64,000 bases of DNA from Serratia sp. FDAARGOS_506 (GCF_003812745.1 NZ_CP033831.1:1860001-1924000), one strand, 5' to 3'; positions 54,612-64,000 are shown, numbered from the stretch's first letter. Notes: a model not told the origin generated them from the letters alone. Numbers and translations: made by a program.

Positions 54612-55666
54612 AGCGCCTTTTCCGGCAGCCAGCACTGGGCGTTCAAGCCGCGGGCATCGCGGCGGTTTTCCAGCGTCAAACGCCCCTGGTGCAGTTGCAC
54701 GATGCGGATCACGATATTCAAGCCCAGTCCGCTGCCGCCGTAGCGTTGATCCATGCGGCGAAATGCCTGCGTCAGCTCCCCGACCATCTCTTCCTTGATC
54801 CCCGGGCCATCGTCGATGACCTGCAGCAGATAGCCGTTGTCCTGCGGCGTTAACCGCACCTGTATCGCGCTGCCTTCCGGGCCGTAACGGTGGGCATTTT
54901 CGACCAGGTTGCGCAGCAGCAGCCGCAGCAGCACCGGATCGCCGTTCACTGCGGCGGTGCTCGGCAATCGCCAATCCAGCGTCTGCGCGCGTTGGGCGGT
55001 CATTTCGCCGAGTTCTTCCTGCAGTGGCTGAATCACATCGGCCACCCAATCGAAATGCTGATAATGGCCGCTGGCGAAGTCTTGCCCGGCGCGCGACAGC
55101 ATCAGCAGTTGCTCAACGGTGTGCATCAACTGATCGATGCGGGCGATCAGCGCCTGGCTGCCCTTGACGCCCTGTTTTTCCATCAGTTCCAGATGCAGGC
55201 GAATGCCGGCCAGCGGCGTGCGCAGCTCGTGGGCAGCGTCGGCGGTGAACAGGCGTTCCTGCTGAATGGTGTTGTCCAGCCGTGAGAACAGCTGATTGAG
55301 CGCATTGGTGACCGCCACCATCTCCAGGCTGTCGCTGTTGATCGGCAGCGGCGTCAGGTTATCGGCAGAGCGTTTTTCCAGCCGCTGCTGCAATTGGTTG
55401 AGCGGGCGGGTGATCCAGCTGATGGCCCAGAACGACGCCAGCAGCGTGACGATCATCATGATCAGCGAAGGCGCCAACAGCGACGCGATGGCCTCGGCGA
55501 TCTCGGTATCGACGCGCTCGCTGCGCACTTTGGCGGACAAGGTCTCGTCTACGAGAAAGCTGATCTGTTCCTGGCTTTCGTGCCACAGCCAGAAGGCGCT
55601 GATGAGTTGCGTGACCAGCAGGATCAGCGCCAGCATCAGCAACAGGCGGCGGCGCATGCTAATCAT
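54605..55666 (-). CDS. basS: Sensor histidine kinase BasS (PmrB)
   Basis: A 353-residue inner-membrane kinase. TM1 (about 8-27) and TM2 (about 63-85) enclose a short periplasmic loop. The loop keeps WHESQEQ and an ExxE pair (E55, E58), the ferric-iron-sensing motif of PmrB. HAMP, the phospho-acceptor H146 (AAHELRTP), NLVENAHRYGP (N box) and GGSGLGL (G box) follow. The start overlaps the basR stop (ATGA). PmrB with PmrA controls lipid A modification and polymyxin resistance in relatives. In E. coli basRS lies with eptA, not here. Confidence 0.92.
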   Translation of the reverse strand: MISMRRRLLLMLALILLVTQLISAFWLWHESQEQISFLVDETLSAKVRSERVDTEIAEAIASLLAPSLIMMIVTLLASFWAISWITRPLNQLQQRLEKRSADNLTPLPINSDSLEMVAVTNALNQLFSRLDNTIQQERLFTADAAHELRTPLAGIRLHLELMEKQGVKGSQALIARIDQLMHTVEQLLMLSRAGQDFASGHYQHFDWVADVIQPLQEELGEMTAQRAQTLDWRLPSTAAVNGDPVLLRLLLRNLVENAHRYGPEGSAIQVRLTPQDNGYLLQVIDDGPGIKEEMVGELTQAFRRMDQRYGGSGLGLNIVIRIVQLHQGRLTLENRRDARGLNAQCWLPEKALK

Positions 55667-56325
55667 GACGAAGGTTCCAGACGGTAGCCGATGCCGCGCA
55701 CGGTACGGATGCGATCCTTGCCCAGCTTGCGACGCAGGTTGTGGATGTGTACTTCCAGCGTGTTGGAGCCCAAGTCGTCCTGCCAGGTGTAGAGATCTTG
55801 CTGCAGGAGTTCGCGGTTGACCGTTTGTCCGGCACGCATGATCAGACGCGCCAGAATGGCGAACTCTTTCGGCGTGACCTCCACCGGCTGCTGTTGCAGG
55901 TAGACCTGCTGGCTGGAGAGGTTCAACTGCAGGTCATCCACCTGCATCAGATTGTCGCTGTGGCCCTGGTAGCGTCGCAGGAGAGCGCGCACGCGTGCCT
56001 GCAGCTCGACCAGCGCGAAGGGTTTGACCAGGTAGTCGTCGGCGCCGGCGTCCAGCCCGTCGACGCGATCTTCCAGGGCGTCGCGGGCGGTCAGGATAAG
56101 CACCGGCAGATCGATCTGCTGGCGACGCCACTGCCGCAACAGCGCGGCGCCGTCCATGTCCGGCAGGCCGAGATCCAGGATCACCATGCTGTATTGGCTG
56201 GTGATGAGCAGGCTGTTGGCCTCCGCCGCCGTGGCGGCGCAGTCGCAGACGTAGCCTTCGCCGGTCAGCGCCAGCGCCAGCCCCTGTTGCAGCAGTTCAT
56301 CATCTTCAACGACCAGCAGCTTCAT
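55663..56325 (-). CDS. basR: Response regulator BasR (PmrA)
   Basis: A 220-residue OmpR-family regulator. Receiver with the phospho-acceptor D51 (VILDLGLPDMDG) and K in VKPF; the C-terminal winged helix contains TPKEFAILARLI and SNTLEVHIHNLRRKLG. Sequence is closest to PmrA/BasR among OmpR-type regulators I recall. It lies 8 nt after dacB and overlaps basS by 4 nt, so dacB-basR-basS looks like one transcript. No PmrA box was seen before dacB. Confidence 0.92.
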   Translation of the reverse strand: MKLLVVEDDELLQQGLALALTGEGYVCDCAATAAEANSLLITSQYSMVILDLGLPDMDGAALLRQWRRQQIDLPVLILTARDALEDRVDGLDAGADDYLVKPFALVELQARVRALLRRYQGHSDNLMQVDDLQLNLSSQQVYLQQQPVEVTPKEFAILARLIMRAGQTVNRELLQQDLYTWQDDLGSNTLEVHIHNLRRKLGKDRIRTVRGIGYRLEPSS

Positions 56326-56333
56326 GACGATCC

Positions 56334-57767
56334 TCAGTTGTTTTGGTAAATATCCCGATACAGGCGGCTTTCGAAGCGTACCAGCGGTGCGCGGCGCTGT
56401 TTCTGATCTTCCGGCGGCACGGCGTAGCCGGAGAGGTACTGCACGAAGGCCATGCGTTGGCCGCTGGCGGTGGTGATGAAGCCCGCCAGGTTGTACACGC
56501 CCTGCAGCGCGCCGGTCTTGGCCGACACTTTGCCGTCGACGCCGGCTTCGTGCAGGCCGCCGCGGTAGCGCAGGGTGCCGTCATAGCCGGACAGCGGCAG
56601 CATCGAGATGAAATTCAGCTCGTTGTCGTGCTGTGCGATGTACTGCAGCGCCTGCATCATGGTCGCCGGCGCCAGCAGGTTATGGCGTGACAGGCCGGAG
56701 CCGTCGGCGATGATGGTATTGCCCAGATCGATGCCGGCTTTCTGGCGCAGCACCTGGCGCACCGCATCGGAACCCGCTCGCCAGGTGCCCGGCACGCCGA
56801 AGCGTTCGTGGCCGATGGTGCGGAAGACGGTATCGGCGATCATGTTGTCCGATTTCTTCAGCATGATCTTCAACAGATCGTGCAGCGGCGCCGACTGGGT
56901 TTGCGCGATCACCGTGCCGGTGATGCCGGGACGGGTCTGGCGTTTCAAATGTCCGTCGATCTGGATGCCGGCCTGCATCAACTCGTCTTTAAGAATGGCA
57001 CCCGCATAGCTGGCACCATCCTGGATGGCGAAGGCCAACGGCAGCGGTTCGCTGCGCTGCGTTAGGCAGCCGGTCAGGGTAAAGCGGTTCAGCTCGCCCG
57101 GCACCACGTCCAGTTCGCAGTATTGCGCGTCTGCAGAGCCGCGCGCCAGGGTGCGCACCTGGCTAAACATATTGACCGGATAATAGGAAGCGACGCGGAT
57201 AAACGCCATGTCGCCCGGGTTCGGCGCGCTGTAGAGCGAGACCGAGAAACAGTTGCGATCGACGATGGCGGCGGCCGGCGGCGCGCTGAAGCACTGTGTC
57301 AGATCGTTCCACGGCCAGCCGGGCGCTTTGTCATGGCTGGCGAAGACCGAGGTATCGACCAGCACGTCGCCGCTGATTTGGCGCACGCCCTGTTTCTTCA
57401 GGACGGCCACCATATTGCGCAGGCTCTGACGTTTGAAGGTGGGGTCGCCGCTGAAGCGGGCGATCAGGTTGCCGCGCAGCACGCCGTCGCGGATATCGCC
57501 CTGGCTTTCCAGCGTAGTGGTGAAACGGTAATCGGGCCCGAGTTGCAATAGCGCCGCCAGCGCCGTCAGTACTTTTTGGGTACTGGCCGGCAGCGCCATC
57601 TGCTGAGAGTGGTAATCGATCGTCGGCGTGCCGGCGCCGATCTTTTGAACGACCAGGGCAAGGTTGGCCCCATCAGGCAGATATTGTGTGTACTCTTCAA
57701 CCGGGGCTGCATTCGCATTCAGAACAAATGCGCAAGCCAATGCACTGACAATTCGTGAAAAACGCAT
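56334..57767 (-). CDS. dacB: D-alanyl-D-alanine carboxypeptidase/endopeptidase PBP4
   Basis: A 477-residue periplasmic PBP of class C. Signal peptide MRFSRIVSALACAFVLNANA. Active-site motifs are STQK (S62-K65), SDN (KKSDNM) and KTG (SAKTGAL). It trims pentapeptides and cleaves D-Ala-mDAP crosslinks in septation and recycling. Unlike E. coli, basRS follows 8 nt downstream on the same strand. Divergent from greA. Confidence 0.96.
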   Translation of the reverse strand: MRFSRIVSALACAFVLNANAAPVEEYTQYLPDGANLALVVQKIGAGTPTIDYHSQQMALPASTQKVLTALAALLQLGPDYRFTTTLESQGDIRDGVLRGNLIARFSGDPTFKRQSLRNMVAVLKKQGVRQISGDVLVDTSVFASHDKAPGWPWNDLTQCFSAPPAAAIVDRNCFSVSLYSAPNPGDMAFIRVASYYPVNMFSQVRTLARGSADAQYCELDVVPGELNRFTLTGCLTQRSEPLPLAFAIQDGASYAGAILKDELMQAGIQIDGHLKRQTRPGITGTVIAQTQSAPLHDLLKIMLKKSDNMIADTVFRTIGHERFGVPGTWRAGSDAVRQVLRQKAGIDLGNTIIADGSGLSRHNLLAPATMMQALQYIAQHDNELNFISMLPLSGYDGTLRYRGGLHEAGVDGKVSAKTGALQGVYNLAGFITTASGQRMAFVQYLSGYAVPPEDQKQRRAPLVRFESRLYRDIYQNN

Positions 57768-57843
57768 AATCTCGGGATAACAGCTGGATAACGTGCCGTC
57801 ATACTACGGTGCAATCAGGGAAAAAGTAAACGATGACCCTCAA

Positions 57844-57871
57844 GGAACTCTAGGCTAAAATGCGTATCAAA
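57844..57871 (+). promoter_or_regulatory. Candidate sigma-E promoter upstream of greA
   Basis: GGAACTC (57844-57850), 16-bp spacer and TCAAA (57867-57871) match the sigma-E pattern GGAACTT-N16-TCAAA with one change. E. coli greA is known to have a sigma-E promoter. The resulting leader would be about 146 nt. Confidence 0.65.
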
Positions 57872-58023
57872 ATGCAAAACCGATCTTGGCTTGGGCCCCG
57901 TTCCGAGTCAGGTTTCTTTTGTTTGTCGCCTGGAGGCGGGTGGCGGTATGCCAACCGTGTTTTCATACGAATACGTCAGGATGACGGTTATTTGAACAGG
58001 AAAGATTTAGAGGTATTTATACG

Positions 58024-58500
58024 ATGAACCAAATTCCGATGACCTTGTTTGGCGCTGAAAAACTGCGCGAAGAGCTCGAATATCTGAAAAGCGTGCGCCG
58101 CCCGAAAATCATTGCGGACATCGCTGAAGCGCGCGAGCACGGCGATTTGAAAGAGAACGCCGAGTACCACGCCGCCCGCGAACAGCAGGGTTTCTGCGAA
58201 GGCCGCATTCAGGAAATCGAAGCCAAGTTGTCCAATGCTCAGGTGATCGATATCACCAAGATGCCGAACACCGGACGGGTGATCTTCGGTGCCACCGTAT
58301 CGGTAATGAATCTGGACAGTGAAGAAGAAGTGACTTACCGCATCGTTGGCGACGATGAGGCTGATTTCAAGAAAAATCTGATTTCGGTAAACTCGCCGAT
58401 GGCGCGCGGTCTGATCGGCAAAGAGCAAGACGATGTGGTGGTGATCAAGACCCCTGGCGGCGACGTGGAGTACGAGATCCTGAAGGTCGAGTATCTCTGA
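58024..58500 (+). CDS. greA: Transcription elongation factor GreA
   Basis: A 158-residue factor that enters the RNA polymerase secondary channel and stimulates cleavage of backtracked RNA. The N-terminal coiled coil (about 1-75) has the tip acidic residues in [17 protein letters not shown]. The C-terminal globular domain ends [12 protein letters not shown]. Long leader with a candidate sigma-E promoter. E. coli carries the GraL small RNA in its leader; I could not identify it here. Confidence 0.97.
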   Translation: MNQIPMTLFGAEKLREELEYLKSVRRPKIIADIAEAREHGDLKENAEYHAAREQQGFCEGRIQEIEAKLSNAQVIDITKMPNTGRVIFGATVSVMNLDSEEEVTYRIVGDDEADFKKNLISVNSPMARGLIGKEQDDVVVIKTPGGDVEYEILKVEYL

Positions 58501-58546
58501 TCGAGACCGTTGGTCATTAATGCGCCAACGTTTTGTAAAGATAGGA

Positions 58547-58569
58547 AAAAGGCCGCAAGCGGCCTTTTA
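58547..58569. terminator. Terminator between greA and yhbY
   Basis: The 9-bp stem AAAAGGCCG / CGGCCTTTT with loop CAAG, flanked by A and T runs, can act on both strands. Confidence 0.85.
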
Positions 58570-58612
58570 TCTTCGTCAGGCGCATGGCACCTTTTCGTTA
58601 ACCTGATGGTTA

Positions 58613-58906
58613 TTAACGCGGTAGACTGATCTTGCGCTCTTTCGACGGGCGGTAAAGAATGAGCGTGCTGCCGATAACTTGCACATTGCAGGCGCCCGTT
58701 TCACGCACGATAGCGTCGGCGATCAGGGTTTTGGTTTCGCGATCTTCAGCGGCGATTTTCACCTTGATCAGCTCATGATGCTCCAGAGCCTGTTCAATTT
58801 CAGCCAGCACCCCTTCGGTAAGACCGTTATTGCCCAGCATCACCACCGGTTTTAACGGATGTGCCAGGCCTTTCAGGTGCTGTTTTTGTTTGTTATTCAG
58901 ATTCAT
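58613..58906 (-). CDS. yhbY: Ribosome assembly RNA-binding protein YhbY
   Basis: A 97-residue single CRM (KH-like) domain protein. The CRM hallmark is present as GNNGLTEGVLAEIEQALEHHELIKVK, in the family pattern with GxxG. In E. coli YhbY binds pre-50S particles. Divergent from rlmE, with the E. coli neighbour order greA-yhbY-rlmE. Confidence 0.95.
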   Translation of the reverse strand: MNLNNKQKQHLKGLAHPLKPVVMLGNNGLTEGVLAEIEQALEHHELIKVKIAAEDRETKTLIADAIVRETGACNVQVIGSTLILYRPSKERKISLPR

Positions 58907-58928
58907 TGTCTTTTTTGCTTAAGTTGGG

Positions 58929-58957
58929 ATTGAAAACGGTACATTCTACCGCCATCT
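58929..58957 (+). promoter_or_regulatory. Candidate sigma-32 heat-shock promoter of rlmE-ftsH
   Basis: ATTGAAA (58929-58935), 14-bp spacer and CGCCATCT (58950-58957) match CTTGAAA-N13-17-CCCCATNT with one change in each element. In E. coli rlmE-ftsH (rrmJ-hflB) is a sigma-32 operon. Confidence 0.75.
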
Positions 58958-59050
58958 CATGTATATCACCAAATCGGTCTTCACCGGTGTGAGTCTACGT
59001 GAGCAGCGAACCTGACATTAAGACTCTTTTTATGATAGTTGGAAAACGAG

Positions 59051-59680
59051 ATGGCTAATAAAAAGCGTTCGGCTAGCTCCAGTCGCTGGTTACAAGAACA
59101 CTTTAGCGATAAATATGTGCAGCAGGCGCAGAAAAAAGGACTGCGTTCGCGCGCCTGGTTTAAACTTGATGAAATACAGCAGAGCGACAAACTGTTCAAG
59201 CCGGGCATGACCGTGGTTGACCTCGGCGCCGCGCCGGGTGGCTGGTCGCAGTATGTGGTCACCCAAATCGGCGGTACCGGGCGCATCATCGCCTGTGATA
59301 TTTTGCCAATGGATCCTATCGTTGGCGTCGATTTCCTTCAGGGCGATTTTCGTGATGAACTGGTGCTGAAGGCGCTGTTGGAACGAGTAGGTGAGAGTAA
59401 GGTTCAGGTGGTCATGTCCGATATGGCCCCGAATATGAGTGGCACCCCGGCCGTCGATATTCCAAGGTCGATGTATCTGGTGGAGTTGGCGCTGGATATG
59501 TGTCGTGATGTCCTCGCACCAGGCGGAAGTTTCCTGGTGAAGGTGTTCCAGGGAGATGGCTTTGACGAGTACCTACGGGAAATTCGCTCCCTGTTTACGA
59601 AGGTTAAGATTCGTAAGCCAGACGCTTCCCGCGCCCGTTCGCGCGAAGTGTACATTGTAGCGACAGGGCGCAAACTGTAG
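59051..59680 (+). CDS. rlmE: 23S rRNA (uridine-2552-2'-O)-methyltransferase RlmE (FtsJ)
   Basis: A 209-residue heat-shock methyltransferase that modifies U2552 in the A loop. The K-D-K-E catalytic set is present: K38 in RAWFKLDE, D in [11 protein letters not shown] in LVKVFQG and E in SREVYIV. SAM motif [11 protein letters not shown]. The start at 59051 gives [13 protein letters not shown]; four upstream residues in frame are unlikely to be used. First gene of a likely sigma-32 operon with ftsH. Confidence 0.97.
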   Translation: MANKKRSASSSRWLQEHFSDKYVQQAQKKGLRSRAWFKLDEIQQSDKLFKPGMTVVDLGAAPGGWSQYVVTQIGGTGRIIACDILPMDPIVGVDFLQGDFRDELVLKALLERVGESKVQVVMSDMAPNMSGTPAVDIPRSMYLVELALDMCRDVLAPGGSFLVKVFQGDGFDEYLREIRSLFTKVKIRKPDASRARSREVYIVATGRKL

Positions 59681-59727
59681 TACCCTAACGCTGTTTGTTA
59701 ACACAGTTGTAAGATGAGGTTAATCCC

Positions 59728-61668
59728 TTGAGTGACATGGCGAAAAACCTAATTCTCTGGTTAGTCATCGCGGTAGTGTTGATGTCTGTATTCCAGAGCT
59801 TTGGGCCCAGCGAGTCGAATGGCCGTAGGGTGGATTACTCTACCTTCATGTCCGAACTGACCCAGGACCAGGTTCGCGAAGCGCGAATCAACGGACGTGA
59901 AATTAACGTTACCAAGAAAGACAGTAACAAATACACGACCTACATCCCTGTCAACGATCCTAAGTTGCTGGATACGTTGTTAACGAAGAATGTGAAAGTT
60001 GTCGGCGAGCCGCCTGAAGAGCCGAGCCTGCTGGCTTCTATCTTTATCTCTTGGTTCCCGATGCTGTTGCTGATCGGGGTCTGGATCTTCTTTATGCGGC
60101 AAATGCAGGGCGGCGGCGGCAAGGGCGCGATGTCCTTCGGTAAGAGCAAGGCCCGCATGCTGACGGAAGACCAAATCAAGACCACTTTCGCCGATGTCGC
60201 CGGTTGTGACGAAGCGAAAGAAGAGGTGAGCGAACTGGTGGAATACCTGCGCGAACCGAGCCGTTTCCAGAAATTGGGCGGCAAGATCCCGAAAGGCGTG
60301 CTGATGGTTGGCCCGCCGGGGACCGGTAAAACGCTGTTGGCGAAAGCGATCGCCGGCGAGGCGAAGGTGCCGTTCTTCACCATTTCCGGTTCCGACTTCG
60401 TCGAAATGTTCGTCGGCGTGGGTGCATCCCGCGTGCGCGACATGTTCGAACAAGCGAAGAAAGCTGCGCCGTGCATCATCTTCATCGATGAAATCGACGC
60501 CGTCGGTCGCCAGCGTGGCGCCGGCCTGGGCGGCGGTCACGATGAGCGCGAACAGACTCTGAACCAGATGCTGGTTGAGATGGACGGTTTTGAAGGCAAC
60601 GAAGGCATCATCGTCATCGCGGCCACCAACCGTCCGGACGTGCTTGACCCTGCGCTGCTGCGTCCAGGGCGTTTCGACCGTCAGGTCGTGGTTGGGCTGC
60701 CGGATGTGCGTGGCCGTGAGCAGATCCTGAAGGTGCACATGCGCCGCGTGCCGTTGGCTGCCGACATCGACGCCTCCGTCATTGCGCGCGGTACGCCGGG
60801 CTTCTCCGGTGCCGATCTGGCTAACCTGGTCAACGAAGCGGCGTTGTTCGCCGCCCGCGGCAACAAGCGCGTGGTGTCGATGGTGGAGTTCGAGAAAGCC
60901 AAAGACAAGATCATGATGGGTGCGGAACGTCGCTCCATGGTGATGACCGAAGCGCAGAAAGAGTCGACCGCGTATCACGAAGCGGGCCACGCCATCATTG
61001 GCCGCCTGGTTCCTGAACACGACCCGGTACACAAAGTGACGATCATTCCTCGTGGTCGTGCGCTCGGCGTGACCTTCTTCCTGCCGGAAGGAGACGCGAT
61101 CAGCGCGAGCCGTCAGAAGCTGGAGAGCCAAATATCCACCCTGTACGGCGGCCGTCTGGCGGAAGAGATCATCTACGGGCCGGAAAAAGTGTCTACCGGT
61201 GCGTCGAACGACATCAAAGTGGCGACCTCCATCGCCCGTAACATGGTGACCCAATGGGGCTTCTCCGAGAAGCTGGGGCCGCTGCTGTATGCGGAAGAAG
61301 AGGGCGAAGTGTTCCTGGGCCGCTCCGTGGCCAAGGCGAAGCACATGTCGGATGAAACCGCGCGTATCATCGACCAGGAAGTGAAGTCGCTGATCGAACG
61401 CAACTACGTCCGCGCACGTACGCTACTGATGGAAAACATGGACATCCTGCACTCGATGAAGGATGCGCTGATGAAGTATGAAACCATCGATGCGCCGCAG
61501 ATCGACGATCTGATGAACCGCAAAGACGTGCGTCCGCCGGCGGGCTGGGACGATGCGAACAAAGGCAACAGCTCCGACAACGGTGGCACCCCGAAAGCCC
61601 CGACGCCGGTAGATGAGCCGCGTACCCCAACGCCGGGCAACACCATGTCCGAACAGCTCGACAAGTAA
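59728..61668 (+). CDS. ftsH: ATP-dependent zinc metalloprotease FtsH (TTG start)
   Basis: A 646-residue membrane AAA+ protease that degrades LpxC, sigma-32, SecY and other substrates. Two N-terminal membrane helices (about 8-26 and 100-122) flank a periplasmic domain. Walker A GPPGTGKT is about 195-202, the second region of homology ends RPGRFDRQ, and the zinc motif HEAGH is about 417-421. GAGG lies 8 nt before a TTG (59728), so I take this start over the ATG at 59737. Its modulators HflK and HflC are in this window. By controlling LpxC it sets LPS synthesis. Confidence 0.97.
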   Translation: MSDMAKNLILWLVIAVVLMSVFQSFGPSESNGRRVDYSTFMSELTQDQVREARINGREINVTKKDSNKYTTYIPVNDPKLLDTLLTKNVKVVGEPPEEPSLLASIFISWFPMLLLIGVWIFFMRQMQGGGGKGAMSFGKSKARMLTEDQIKTTFADVAGCDEAKEEVSELVEYLREPSRFQKLGGKIPKGVLMVGPPGTGKTLLAKAIAGEAKVPFFTISGSDFVEMFVGVGASRVRDMFEQAKKAAPCIIFIDEIDAVGRQRGAGLGGGHDEREQTLNQMLVEMDGFEGNEGIIVIAATNRPDVLDPALLRPGRFDRQVVVGLPDVRGREQILKVHMRRVPLAADIDASVIARGTPGFSGADLANLVNEAALFAARGNKRVVSMVEFEKAKDKIMMGAERRSMVMTEAQKESTAYHEAGHAIIGRLVPEHDPVHKVTIIPRGRALGVTFFLPEGDAISASRQKLESQISTLYGGRLAEEIIYGPEKVSTGASNDIKVATSIARNMVTQWGFSEKLGPLLYAEEEGEVFLGRSVAKAKHMSDETARIIDQEVKSLIERNYVRARTLLMENMDILHSMKDALMKYETIDAPQIDDLMNRKDVRPPAGWDDANKGNSSDNGGTPKAPTPVDEPRTPTPGNTMSEQLDK

Positions 61669-61690
61669 CTGCGGCTGTGTAATAACATCA

Positions 61691-61717
61691 AACCCCGGTA
61701 TGCCGGGGTTTTTTTTT
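61691..61717 (+). terminator. Intrinsic terminator after ftsH
   Basis: The 8-bp stem AACCCCGG / CCGGGGTT with loop TATG and a run of nine T residues. It may allow some read-through into folP. Confidence 0.92.
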
Positions 61718-61760
61718 GCCCGGCGGGCAGTGAACCAGGCAACAGTAAGGTGGATCAACC

Positions 61761-62597
61761 ATGCAGTTAACCGTGCGCGACATGACGCTCAACCTCTCCC
61801 ATCCGCAGGTTATGGGTATTCTCAACGTAACGCCGGATTCGTTTTCAGACGGCGGCCGTCACAACACTCTGAACCAGGCGCTGCTGCACGCACATGCGCT
61901 GATTTCGGCCGGCGCCACGATGATCGATATCGGCGGTGAATCGACCCGGCCGGGAGCGGCGGAGGTGAGTGAAGAGGAAGAGTTGGAACGGGTCGTGCCG
62001 GTGGTGGAAGCGCTGGCGCAGCGCTTTGAAGTCTTTATCTCGGTCGATACTTCGAAAGCCGGCGTGATCCGCGAATCTGCGCACGCCGGTGCTCATCTGA
62101 TCAACGACATTCGTTCTCTGCAGGAGCCTGGCGCCCTGGCGGCGGCGGCGGAAAGCGGCCTGCCGGTCTGCCTGATGCACATGCAGGGGCAGCCGCGTAC
62201 CATGCAACAGGCGCCGCACTACGACGATCTGATCGCCGACGTTCAGGCGTTTTTCGAACACCATATCCAGCGCTGTAACGAGGCGGGGATAACAAATCAG
62301 AAATTGCTGCTCGACCCAGGCTTCGGTTTCGGTAAAAATTTGTCGCACAACTATCAGCTTCTGGCCCGGTTGTCGGAGTTTCATCGTTTTGGTTTGCCGC
62401 TGTTGGTCGGCATGTCGCGCAAATCGATGATCGGACAACTGCTGAACGTGCCGCCGGATCAACGGGTTATCGGCAGTGTGGCCTGCGCGGTGATCGCGGC
62501 GATGCAGGGCGCACAGATTGTCAGAGTGCATGACGTTAAAGAAACCGTCGAGGCGATGCGTGTCGTCGAGGCAACACTTTCAGCTAAGGGACAGTAG
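61761..62597 (+). CDS. folP: Dihydropteroate synthase
   Basis: A 278-residue TIM-barrel enzyme that joins p-aminobenzoate to dihydropterin pyrophosphate in folate synthesis; it is the sulfonamide target. Signatures are [23 protein letters not shown], the VDTSK loop, LDPGFGFGK and MSRKSMIG. No insertions of the kind found in sulfonamide-resistant forms were noticed. glmM begins 4 nt after its stop. Confidence 0.96.
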   Translation: MQLTVRDMTLNLSHPQVMGILNVTPDSFSDGGRHNTLNQALLHAHALISAGATMIDIGGESTRPGAAEVSEEEELERVVPVVEALAQRFEVFISVDTSKAGVIRESAHAGAHLINDIRSLQEPGALAAAAESGLPVCLMHMQGQPRTMQQAPHYDDLIADVQAFFEHHIQRCNEAGITNQKLLLDPGFGFGKNLSHNYQLLARLSEFHRFGLPLLVGMSRKSMIGQLLNVPPDQRVIGSVACAVIAAMQGAQIVRVHDVKETVEAMRVVEATLSAKGQ

Positions 62598-62601
62598 AGA
62601 C

Positions 62602-63939
62602 ATGAGCGAGCGCAAATATTTTGGCACCGACGGCATCCGTGGCAAGGTCGGGGACAGCCCCATCACGCCGGACTTCGTGCTGAAGCTGGGCTGGGCGGCG
62701 GGTAAAGTGCTGGCGCGTCACGGTTCGCGCAAAATCATCATCGGTAAGGACACGCGCATCTCCGGCTATATGCTGGAGTCCGCTCTGGAAGCCGGCCTGG
62801 CGGCCGCAGGGTTGTCCGCCTCTTTCACCGGGCCGATGCCAACTCCGGCGGTGGCTTATCTGACGCGCACCTTCCGCGCCGAAGCGGGTATCGTCATCTC
62901 CGCGTCGCATAACCCGTTCTATGACAACGGCATCAAGTTCTTCTCGATCGACGGCGCCAAGCTGCCGGACAACGTCGAAGAAGCGATCGAAGCCGAGATG
63001 GAAAAGCCGCTGACCTGCGTGGAGTCCGCCGAGCTGGGTAAAGCCAGCCGCATCATCGACGCCGCCGGCCGCTACATCGAATTCTGCAAAGGCACCTTCC
63101 CGAGCGAGCTGAGCCTGAAGGGGCTGAAAATCGTGGTCGACTGCGCCAACGGGGCGACTTACCACATCGCGCCGAGCGTGCTGCGCGAACTGGGCGCCAC
63201 GGTGATCGCCATCGGCGTTGAGCCGGATGGCATGAACATCAACGAAAAATGCGGCGCCACTGACGTGCGTCAGCTGCAAGAGCGCGTACTGAAGGAAAAA
63301 GCGCACGTTGGCCTGGCGTTCGACGGCGACGGCGATCGCGTGATGATGGTGGACCACCTGGGCAACAAGGTGGACGGCGATCAGATCCTGTACATTATCG
63401 CCCGTGAAGGCCTGCGTCAGGGCCAGTTGCGCGGCGGTGCGGTCGGCACCCTGATGAGCAATATGGGCCTGGAACTGGCGTTGAAACAGCTGGGCATTCC
63501 GTTCGCTCGCGCCAAAGTGGGCGACCGCTACGTGCTGGAGAAGCTGCAGGAACTGGGCTGGCGCATCGGTGCGGAAAACTCCGGTCATGTGATCCTGCTG
63601 GACAAAACCACCACCGGCGACGGCATCGTGGCCGGGCTGCAGGTGCTGACCGCCATGGTGCGCAATCACATGAGCCTGCATGACCTGTGCAGCGGCATGA
63701 AGCTGCTGCCGCAGATCCTGGTCAACGTGCGCTTCGCCGGCGATCACAATCCGCTGGAGTCCGACGCGGTGCGTAAAATCACCGAGCAGGTGGAAGCCGA
63801 GCTGGCAGGCCGCGGCCGGGTGCTGCTGCGCAAATCGGGCACCGAACCGCTGATCCGCGTGATGGTGGAAGGCGAGGACGAACAGCAGGTGAGCGCGCTG
63901 GCGCATCGCATCGCCGACGCGGTGAAATCCGCAGGTTAA
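62602..63939 (+). CDS. glmM: Phosphoglucosamine mutase
   Basis: A 445-residue alpha-D-phosphohexomutase turning glucosamine-6-phosphate into glucosamine-1-phosphate, which feeds UDP-GlcNAc for peptidoglycan and LPS. Active-site serine in [15 protein letters not shown] (about residue 102), metal loop DGDGDR (about 241-246), and the phosphate-binding [15 protein letters not shown] near the end. Full length. Co-transcribed with folP. In E. coli secG follows just beyond this edge. Confidence 0.97.
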   Translation: MSERKYFGTDGIRGKVGDSPITPDFVLKLGWAAGKVLARHGSRKIIIGKDTRISGYMLESALEAGLAAAGLSASFTGPMPTPAVAYLTRTFRAEAGIVISASHNPFYDNGIKFFSIDGAKLPDNVEEAIEAEMEKPLTCVESAELGKASRIIDAAGRYIEFCKGTFPSELSLKGLKIVVDCANGATYHIAPSVLRELGATVIAIGVEPDGMNINEKCGATDVRQLQERVLKEKAHVGLAFDGDGDRVMMVDHLGNKVDGDQILYIIAREGLRQGQLRGGAVGTLMSNMGLELALKQLGIPFARAKVGDRYVLEKLQELGWRIGAENSGHVILLDKTTTGDGIVAGLQVLTAMVRNHMSLHDLCSGMKLLPQILVNVRFAGDHNPLESDAVRKITEQVEAELAGRGRVLLRKSGTEPLIRVMVEGEDEQQVSALAHRIADAVKSAG

Positions 63940-63956
63940 AACAGACAGTTAGCTGC

Positions 63957-63979
63957 CGGGCTCGGCGAAGCTGAGCCCG
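63957..63979 (+). terminator. Hairpin after glmM at the window edge
   Basis: The 10-bp stem CGGGCTCGGC / GCTGAGCCCG (one G-U pair) with a GAA loop lies 17 nt past glmM. No T run follows, so it may be a leader hairpin of the next gene or a weak terminator. Confidence 0.45.
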
Positions 63980-64000
63980 AGCAGGCGATTGTTGGCGTTT

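Overview
The window is a stretch of core chromosome from a GC-rich member of the Enterobacterales, most likely Serratia (Yersiniaceae) or a close relative. Nearly every gene has a recognisable Escherichia coli counterpart and much of the order is shared. Several differences point away from E. coli: basRS lies beside dacB, AmiB carries a double LysM tail, yhcN is duplicated in tandem, and the ula, cycA and ytfQRT-yjfF loci are absent from their E. coli positions. The genus is inferred from gene content and memory of related genomes, not from a search. I see no integrated phage, insertion sequence or CRISPR array.

Layout. Bases 1-14.4 kb hold rsgA (cut by the left edge), orn, three tRNA-Gly genes, a datA-like DnaA-box cluster, queG, and the superoperon nnr-tsaE-amiB-mutL-miaA-hfq-hflX-hflK-hflC with yjeT behind it. 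Bases 14.5-24.2 kb hold purA, the NO-sensing repressor gene nsrR with rnr and rlmB, then aidB, yjfL, yjfN, bsmA, yjfP and yjfY. Bases 24.5-33 kb hold the ribosomal operon rpsF-priB-rpsR-rplI, a DUF488 gene, ytfB, fklB, the NsrR target ytfE, cpdB, cysQ, ytfJ and ytfK. Bases 33-46.4 kb hold ytfL, msrA, tamA-tamB-ytfP, ppa, a solitary chemoreceptor gene with a sigma-28 promoter, fbp and mpl.

At about 46.5 kb the gene order jumps, relative to E. coli, from the 96-min block to the 72-73-min block: two yhcN copies, argR and mdh. A second jump follows mdh. There a small Ner-like gene (sfsB) lies head-to-head with a Mu-repressor-like gene across a repeat-rich 172-bp spacer. Next come ispB, rplU-rpmA-yhbE-obgE, a dacB-basR-basS operon, greA, yhbY, and rlmE-ftsH-folP-glmM up to the right edge.

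Functional links inside the window include NsrR and its probable target ytfE; FtsH and its modulators HflK and HflC; cell-envelope enzymes and assembly factors (AmiB, DacB, TamAB, Mpl, GlmM, YtfB); ribosome biogenesis and RNA factors (RsgA, HflX, ObgE, YhbY, RlmB, RlmE, Rnr, Orn, Hfq); and five DUF1471 stress proteins. The most unusual feature is the sfsB/Mu-repressor-like pair, which copies the layout of the phage Mu early switch but has no phage around it.
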